Positions 59,186 to 64,000 of a stretch of 64,000 nt of DNA are shown one piece after another. Origin of the DNA: Polyangiaceae bacterium (lineage in GTDB: Bacteria > Myxococcota_A > Polyangia > Polyangiales > Polyangiaceae); contig JAICTZ010000019.1 in assembly GCA_025936115.1 (NCBI GenBank), forward strand, positions 62,001 through 126,000. The letters run 5' to 3'. The first letter of the stretch is position 1. The number at the start of each line of letters is the position of its first letter. A program made the translations under genes and the position numbers. The notes under the pieces were generated by a model. The model saw nothing but the letters and a program-made list of their open reading frames with translations, searched no databases and was not told the origin of the DNA.

Positions 59186-60142
59186 CTACTGTTGTTGTTG
59201 CTGCTGCTCGAGTTGCCGCAGGTTCATCGCTCGCTCGCGGCGGGCCGCCGGTCCGTCGCGAAAAATGGGCACATCGAAGGACCCCGGGGAAAATGGCGGG
59301 AGCGACGCGAGATCGTCATCGAAGCGATCGATCGTCACCTGGACGGCAATGCGCTCTTCGGCATCGCCGCGATAAACGCCACGATTCGGCGGCACGTCGG
59401 CGTAACTGCGCCCGACGGCGACCGCGACGTGTCCCTCACTCGCGGGCTCGGAGTGCGTCGGATCGACGCCGACCCAACCGAGCGACGGGACGTACGCCTC
59501 GCACCACGCGTGCGTCTCGAGCTCACGCGGTGACTCGCGGTAGAGGTAGCCCGAGACGTAGCGCGCGGGGATCCCCACCATGCGCATGAGCGCGAGCCCG
59601 ACGTGCGAGAAGTCCTGGCAGACGCCCTGTCCCACGTCGAGCACGTCGCAGACGGTCGTCACGCTCGAGGTGACGCCCTTCTTGTACTCGAGTCGTTCGC
59701 GCAGGCGCGTCGTCACGAGCAGCACCGCCTCGGCCGCGCGCGCGCAGCGAAACAAGCCGACCTGCTCCGCGAATTGGACGAGGCGCGCATCGCGCTGGAC
59801 CGGCCCCAAAAACCCCAAAAAATCCTGAAATCGCGGGTTCAACTCCGTGAGCGGCAGTCGATCTTCCGCTTGCGCGAGCTCGACGAACTTCGGGTGCGTC
59901 TCCACGGTCGAGCCCGCCACGATCACGACCCGATCGTGAAAATCGGGGATGGTGAAGTGGTGCGCTTGGTTGTCCATCCAATCGCGGTGGCTGAAGACGG
60001 GCGCTTCGGGGCCGACCTTCAGATTGAAGGCGCGCAGCGTCTGGTTCTTGTCGCTACGCGGCATGACCCGGAGCTCCATGACCGATTCGCTGACGGGATC
60101 GCCGTACGTGAGCTCCGTCCGATGTTGAATGCCGAGCAACAT
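59186..60142 (-). CDS. transglutaminase-like protein with polyglutamine C-terminus
   Basis: 318 residues. Residues 1-100 are the N-terminal beta domain (LLGIQHRTELTYGDPVSESV). The triad is C175 in GQGVCQDFSHVGLALMRMVG, H211 in LETHAWCEAYV and D227 in WVGVDPTHSEP. After the catalytic domain the C-terminus is charged and ends LRQLEQQQQQQ, coded by a CAA/CAG run. It is the last gene of a three-gene operon with alpha-E and ATP-grasp genes. It differs from the plus-strand transglutaminase genes in length and in the tail. Glutamines are the natural acyl donors of transglutaminases, so a self-modifying tail is conceivable. Confidence 0.94.
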   Translation of the reverse strand: MLLGIQHRTELTYGDPVSESVMELRVMPRSDKNQTLRAFNLKVGPEAPVFSHRDWMDNQAHHFTIPDFHDRVVIVAGSTVETHPKFVELAQAEDRLPLTELNPRFQDFLGFLGPVQRDARLVQFAEQVGLFRCARAAEAVLLVTTRLRERLEYKKGVTSSVTTVCDVLDVGQGVCQDFSHVGLALMRMVGIPARYVSGYLYRESPRELETHAWCEAYVPSLGWVGVDPTHSEPASEGHVAVAVGRSYADVPPNRGVYRGDAEERIAVQVTIDRFDDDLASLPPFSPGSFDVPIFRDGPAARRERAMNLRQLEQQQQQQ

Positions 60143-60178
60143 GTCGTTCTCCGGTTCTCTTGCTTCGATGACGACGGA

Positions 60179-61087
60179 TCATTGCAGGAAGTAAGCGCGC
60201 TGGAGCAGAGCGCTCGCTTCGCCGAGCTCGCCGAGGAGCTCGCGTAGAAATTCCGCCGCGCCCGTCGCGTCGACTTCGTCGATGTCGGCGTACTCGAGGT
60301 GGGAGGCTATTTTGCCGAACGCTCGCTCGACGGCCTTGCCGCGCGGGCCGTGGATTTCGGCGCACTTTTGGGCGAAATCCGCCGCCGCCACCGCCGCGTA
60401 GCGCAAGCTGCGCGGGTAAGCCTCGTCGAAGATCAGGAAATCGAGCACGTGCTTCTTGTCGACGCGCTGGGGATGAAGCTTCTTGTACGCCTCCATGGCG
60501 CACAGGCTCCGGAGCAGCGCGACCCAGTGCACGCTCTCACTGCTCGGCGGGCCACCCTTGGGCGGTCCGTCGGCGCGCACGCTGACGAGCCGGCAGCTGC
60601 CGTCGAGCCGCTCGACGAATTTTCCGATCTTCAAAAATAGCCAGCCGGTGTCGCGCGCGGTCGTGCCGTCGGCGACGCCGTCCCACAAGAAGCTCGCCGC
60701 GATGAGACCGCCGAGCGTCTGCGAAAGTTGGCTTTCGTGCACGCCACGCGAGTGCGCTTCCTGAATCGACCAGTAGGCCTGGTTCAAGTGGGCCCACATC
60801 TCTTCGCTGATGACCTCGCGCACTTGCCGCGCGTTTTCCCGCGCGCGTGAAATGGCGCACACGAGCGACGTGGGCTCATTTTGGTCGAAAATGAGCTTTT
60901 CCGTAGGCGCATCGGGCAGCGAGAGCGCCGTGAGGGCGCCGCGCAACTGGCTCTTGGCCGTTTCGGGGTCCACCTCGTCGATGTCCACGAGCACCGAGCG
61001 CGTGACATCGAGCACGCGCGCGACGTGCTCGACGCGTTCGAGATAGCGCCCCATCCAGAACAAGGCGTCGGCAACGCGGCTCAGCAT
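60179..61087 (-). CDS. alpha-E domain protein (DUF403)
   Basis: 302 residues, all helical. The signature ALFWMGRYLERVEHVARVLD is near the start, with repeated acidic/aromatic helices after it (EEMWAHLNQAYWSIQEAHSR, GWLFLKIGKFVERLDGSCRL). Alpha-E domains occur only with the circularly permuted ATP-grasp enzymes, either as neighbours or fused; their activity is unknown and they may hold the substrate. The gene starts three bases after the ATP-grasp stop. The equivalent in the plus-strand operon is the C-terminal domain of a fusion (53021-55567). Confidence 0.94.
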   Translation of the reverse strand: MLSRVADALFWMGRYLERVEHVARVLDVTRSVLVDIDEVDPETAKSQLRGALTALSLPDAPTEKLIFDQNEPTSLVCAISRARENARQVREVISEEMWAHLNQAYWSIQEAHSRGVHESQLSQTLGGLIAASFLWDGVADGTTARDTGWLFLKIGKFVERLDGSCRLVSVRADGPPKGGPPSSESVHWVALLRSLCAMEAYKKLHPQRVDKKHVLDFLIFDEAYPRSLRYAAVAAADFAQKCAEIHGPRGKAVERAFGKIASHLEYADIDEVDATGAAEFLRELLGELGEASALLQRAYFLQ

Positions 61088-61090
61088 GCG

Positions 61091-62593
61091 TTACACCCCA
61101 TTCGCGAGCGGCTTGTCGGCACTCGCCTTGTCGGAGGTCGGCGCACCCTTGTCGCCCGCGCCCGCGAGCACCCAAGTGTCCTTGTAGCCGCCGCCCTGGC
61201 TCGAGTTGACGACGAGAGAGCCCTTGCGCAGCGCGACGCGCGTGAGCCCGCCGGGAATCACGCGCACCTTGTCGCCGAAGAGCACGTAAGGCCGCAAATC
61301 CACGCAGCGTCCCTCGAGCTTGCCGTCGATGACCGTCGGGTGCCGGCCGAGGTTGATCACGGGCTGCGCGATGTAGGAGCGCGGCCGCGCTTCGATACGC
61401 CGGCGGAATTCGTCGCGCTGTTCGGCGGTGCTCTGCGTGCCGATCAGCATGCCGTAGCCGCCCGAGGCGTCCGTCTGCTTGATGCAGAGTGAACCGATGT
61501 TTTCGAGGATGTACTTGCGATCGTCGTCGCGCGTCGCGATGTACGTGCGCACGTTTTCGAGAATCGGCTCCTCGCCGAGGTAGTACCGAATCATGTCGGG
61601 GACGAACGGGTAGATCGCTTTGTCGTCGGCGACGCCCGTGCCCGGCGCGTTGGCGAGCGCGACGGCGCCGCTGCGGTACGCCGCGAACAAGCCGGCGCAG
61701 CCGAGGATGGAATCGGGCCGGAACACGACCGGGTCGAGGTAATCGTCGTCGATACGGCGGTAGATCACGTCGACGCGGCACAAGCCGTTCGTCGTGCGCA
61801 TGCACACCGCGCCGTCCTTGACGACGAGGTCGCGTCCCTCGACCAGCGTCGCGCCCATGCGCCGCGCGAGGAAGCTGTGCTCGAAGTACGCGGAGTTGTA
61901 CATGCCCGGACTGAGCAGCACGATCGTCGGCGAATCCGAAACGCGCGGAGAAACGTGCAGCAGCGTCTCGCGTAGCCAGTCGGCGTACGCGTCGAGCGGC
62001 TGCACGCCGTATTGATCGAAAAGCACGCGAAAGACGCGCTTGAGCACCGCGCGGCATTCGAGCACGTACGACGCTCCGCTCGGGCTCCGCACGTTGTCCT
62101 CGAGCACGAGGAAGCGGCCCTGCTCGTCGCGGATCAGATCCGTGCCGACGATGTGCGTGTAGACGCTCTGCGGCGGCAGCATGCCGATCATCTCGCGCCG
62201 GAAGCCGCTCGCGCCGTAGACGAGGCCCGCGTCGACGACGCCGTCGTTCAGGATGCGCTGCTCACCGTACACGTCCTTCAAGAACAGGTTCAGCGCCTGC
62301 ACACGCTGGATGAGTCCGCGCTCGACCTCCGCCCATTCTTCCCCCGTGATGAGGCGCGGGATCGGATCGAAGGGGAACACCTTCTCGATGCCGGCGTTGT
62401 CGGAGTACACCGTGAAGGTCACGCCCTGATTGCGCAGCAAGAGATCGGCTTGACGCTGGCGCTGCTCGACCTCCGATTGCGTCATTTCGACGAGACGCTG
62501 AGCGAGCGCGCGGTACTCCGGCCGCACCAGCCCGCTCGCCGTGAACATCTCGTCGTAGCTCTTCGGATCGAGCTCGTAGTCGTCGAGCTTCAC
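61091..62593 (-). CDS. circularly permuted ATP-grasp protein
   Basis: 500 residues. The family core is complete: [96 protein letters not shown] and DTWVLAGAG. The last 20 residues are low in complexity. An acyl-phosphate-forming amide or peptide ligase is expected. It heads the operon with the alpha-E and transglutaminase genes. The gene is 151 bases from the convergently unrelated PIG-L gene on the same strand, leaving space for its own promoter. Confidence 0.94.
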   Translation of the reverse strand: MKLDDYELDPKSYDEMFTASGLVRPEYRALAQRLVEMTQSEVEQRQRQADLLLRNQGVTFTVYSDNAGIEKVFPFDPIPRLITGEEWAEVERGLIQRVQALNLFLKDVYGEQRILNDGVVDAGLVYGASGFRREMIGMLPPQSVYTHIVGTDLIRDEQGRFLVLEDNVRSPSGASYVLECRAVLKRVFRVLFDQYGVQPLDAYADWLRETLLHVSPRVSDSPTIVLLSPGMYNSAYFEHSFLARRMGATLVEGRDLVVKDGAVCMRTTNGLCRVDVIYRRIDDDYLDPVVFRPDSILGCAGLFAAYRSGAVALANAPGTGVADDKAIYPFVPDMIRYYLGEEPILENVRTYIATRDDDRKYILENIGSLCIKQTDASGGYGMLIGTQSTAEQRDEFRRRIEARPRSYIAQPVINLGRHPTVIDGKLEGRCVDLRPYVLFGDKVRVIPGGLTRVALRKGSLVVNSSQGGGYKDTWVLAGAGDKGAPTSDKASADKPLANGV

Positions 62594-62744
62594 GTCACCA
62601 CCTCACCCGTCCCATGGATTCCGACATGTTTCAGCTGTGTGGCCATGGTACCCCTCGCCCGAATTAGACGGCCCAGTACCTGAGGAGGCGCACGCCCGGC
62701 CCGCGGGCGATTCATGGGTCGTGAGGTGTGCGCGCGGCGAGCGG

Positions 62745-63578
62745 CTAACCGCCGAGGCGCCGAATTCGCGCGAGCACGTCGTCTTCGAGCCGGCGTACGA
62801 GCTCGCGCGTGTACTCGGTCGCGTCGGCCGTGCCGGCGACGAGCGGTGACAAATCCATGGCCCAGACGACGCCACGGTGGCGGTCGCTCGCGTGGCTCTC
62901 GGAGAAAGCTGCGTGAGCCGCGCGCCGTCCGAGCGCCGCGGCCACGAAGTTTTTGGCGCTGAGCTGAGAGGTGAACACGTCGAGGAGCTCGGCTTGGAGC
63001 TCGGGCCGGTCGTCGACGGCCAAGCAAATTTTGTCGACGGGCGAGAGCCAGTCGAGATCGCGCCAAACTTCGCAGCCGAGCACGCGGTCCGGGCGTTCAG
63101 TGCTTGGAAGAGCGCGACAGGCGGCGATGAGGCGCAAGGCGACGGCGACGTGGGTCTCGTGGGCGTCCGAAAGAGCGTGTGTGTACACGACCTCGGGCCG
63201 GGTCGCGCGCAAGAGCGCAACCAGGTCCGTCACGACACGGTCGTCGCGCGGCTCCTTCACGTCCGCGCTCGAGTAGTCGAGAAAGATCTGCGCGCCGTAG
63301 CGCCCGAGCGTCGCAGCGCGTTCCTGCTCGCGGCGCCGTACGTCGCTGAGCGCCGCGCGTGCCTGCTCGGCCGTACCGGGGCTGCCCGCGCCGTCCGTCA
63401 CGACGGCCCCGCAAAACCAACGCTCGGCCTGCTCGTAACACGCGAGAATGCCGTGAATCGCCATGATCTCGAGGTCGTCGGCGTGAGCACCGATACCGAG
63501 GTGCGTCGTGCGGGCAAGCGCCTCGCTCGGAGCAACGCCGTCCGGCACGAAGATCGCGGAGCCCGGGCGCGCGAACAT
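62745..63578 (-). CDS. PIG-L/LmbE-family deacetylase
   Basis: 277 residues. The zinc site begins GAHADDLEIMAIHG (H32, D34-D35), a variant of the usual PHPDDE with Ala before the second acidic pair; the later histidine is in THALSDAHETHVAVALR. The family hydrolyses N-acetyl groups on sugars such as N-acetylglucosaminyl-inositol, mycothiol precursors and other amino sugars or natural products. No clear partner gene is next to it. It is separated from the ATP-grasp operon by 151 bases and from the TetR gene by 53. Confidence 0.9.
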   Translation of the reverse strand: MFARPGSAIFVPDGVAPSEALARTTHLGIGAHADDLEIMAIHGILACYEQAERWFCGAVVTDGAGSPGTAEQARAALSDVRRREQERAATLGRYGAQIFLDYSSADVKEPRDDRVVTDLVALLRATRPEVVYTHALSDAHETHVAVALRLIAACRALPSTERPDRVLGCEVWRDLDWLSPVDKICLAVDDRPELQAELLDVFTSQLSAKNFVAAALGRRAAHAAFSESHASDRHRGVVWAMDLSPLVAGTADATEYTRELVRRLEDDVLARIRRLGG

Positions 63579-63631
63579 TCGTTCAAATTACCACGGCGTG
63601 ACGGGTCCGAGCGCCGCGGGTTTGCCGCGCG

Positions 63632-64000
63632 CTACGGCTTTTCGGCCGTTCGACCCGGCGCGATGCCGTGCAGCAGCACGTCGACGAGCTCCTGCGCGAG
63701 CGCCGTGCCCTCCGGCGCACCGGGCACGGGTACCCGCGCGCCGAGCGCACGGCGGATGAGCTGTGGGGGTCCGGCGAGACTGAAGATCGCGAGCAGGAGC
63801 ACGATCGGGTGCCGCTTCGAGTCGAGCGTGCCCTCGCGGACGCCGTCGAACACGGTCTTGAGCACAAGCGGCACGTGTCCGCGCAAGAAGCGCGCGACGA
63901 GCCGTTCGAAGCGCGGCGACTGGAGCAACCCCTCTTGCGCGACGAGCCGCAAGATGACGACTTCTTCGTCGCTGACTTGCGCCACGCGTTCGAAGAGCCG
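63632..64000 (-). CDS. TetR-family regulator, C-terminal part only
   Basis: The gene enters from the right edge, so only its last 122 residues are seen and the helix-turn-helix is outside. The visible part is a helical effector domain: RLFERVAQVSDEEVVILRLV, PRFERLVARFLRGHVPLVLK, HPIVLLLAIFSLAGPPQLIR and ELVDVLLHGIAP. This matches the C-terminal TetR domain in outline, including the helices that dimerise. The assignment rests on that pattern alone. Its stop is 53 bases from the PIG-L gene start, so co-transcription with it is likely. Confidence 0.65.
   Translation of the reverse strand, partial: RLFERVAQVSDEEVVILRLVAQEGLLQSPRFERLVARFLRGHVPLVLKTVFDGVREGTLDSKRHPIVLLLAIFSLAGPPQLIRRALGARVPVPGAPEGTALAQELVDVLLHGIAPGRTAEKP

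Overview
The window is a gene-dense, very GC-rich stretch of bacterial chromosome with strong GC bias at third codon positions. Many genes start at GTG or TTG, and operons are tight with ATGA or TTGA stop/start overlaps. Several exported lipoproteins have long Gly/Ser/Thr/Ala-rich linkers behind the lipobox cysteine. Together with a fibro-slime protein, a GYF-domain membrane protein, an AgmX/TonB-like protein, an NtrC-Hpt pair and plant-polysaccharide hydrolases, this suggests a large-genome myxobacterium of the Polyangia (Sorangium-like). That assignment is inference: no rRNA is present. I see about 51 protein genes, no tRNA or rRNA, no CRISPR array and no insertion sequence.

Left part (1-9.7 kb): a methyltransferase cut by the left edge and a ParB/DUF1016-like protein; a LysR regulator divergent from yceI; a stand-alone HD-domain protein resembling the C-terminal half of CCA-adding enzymes; an exported HExxH peptidase paired with an ABC1 kinase; and leuC-leuD. 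The leuC-leuD spacer is unusually long (about 360 bp) and holds a tandem repeat array plus one copy of a dispersed two-hairpin element.

9.8-17 kb is a polysaccharide-use block on the minus strand: CorA, GH3 glycosidase, a lectin-like lipoprotein and a GH8 lipoprotein, followed by a GAF-AraC regulator. 17-25 kb runs on the plus strand: LysR, pntA-pntB transhydrogenase, a GT-C glycosyltransferase resembling AftB, and ettA. 25-38 kb is mixed: a nucleosidase, an Lnb-domain protein, a cysteine-repeat fibro-slime lipoprotein, a response regulator and histidine kinase, a zinc-less MDR reductase, an unknown protein, a B12-binding radical SAM protein, a pectin methylesterase lipoprotein and another Gly-rich lipoprotein. 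38-49 kb holds a thioredoxin-domain protein, an NtrC-Hpt pair, a small SpoIIE-like phosphatase, GYF and TerB-like proteins, a CapA-like protein, UDP-glucose dehydrogenase and an AgmX-like protein.

49-62.6 kb is the most interesting part. It contains two versions of the poorly characterised transglutaminase / circularly permuted ATP-grasp / alpha-E (DUF403) system. The forward operon has a transglutaminase-DUF2126 fusion, a small lipoprotein, an ATP-grasp-alpha-E fusion and a second transglutaminase. About 2.7 kb away lies a reverse-strand operon with unfused ATP-grasp, alpha-E and a transglutaminase ending in polyglutamine. The genes between them encode an orphan DNA methyltransferase, a DUF2071 protein, a VOC protein and a PTP-like protein. 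The domain set predicts ATP-dependent peptide-bond formation coupled to thiol-protease or transglutaminase chemistry; the substrate is unknown. The window ends with a PIG-L deacetylase and a TetR-type regulator cut by the right edge.
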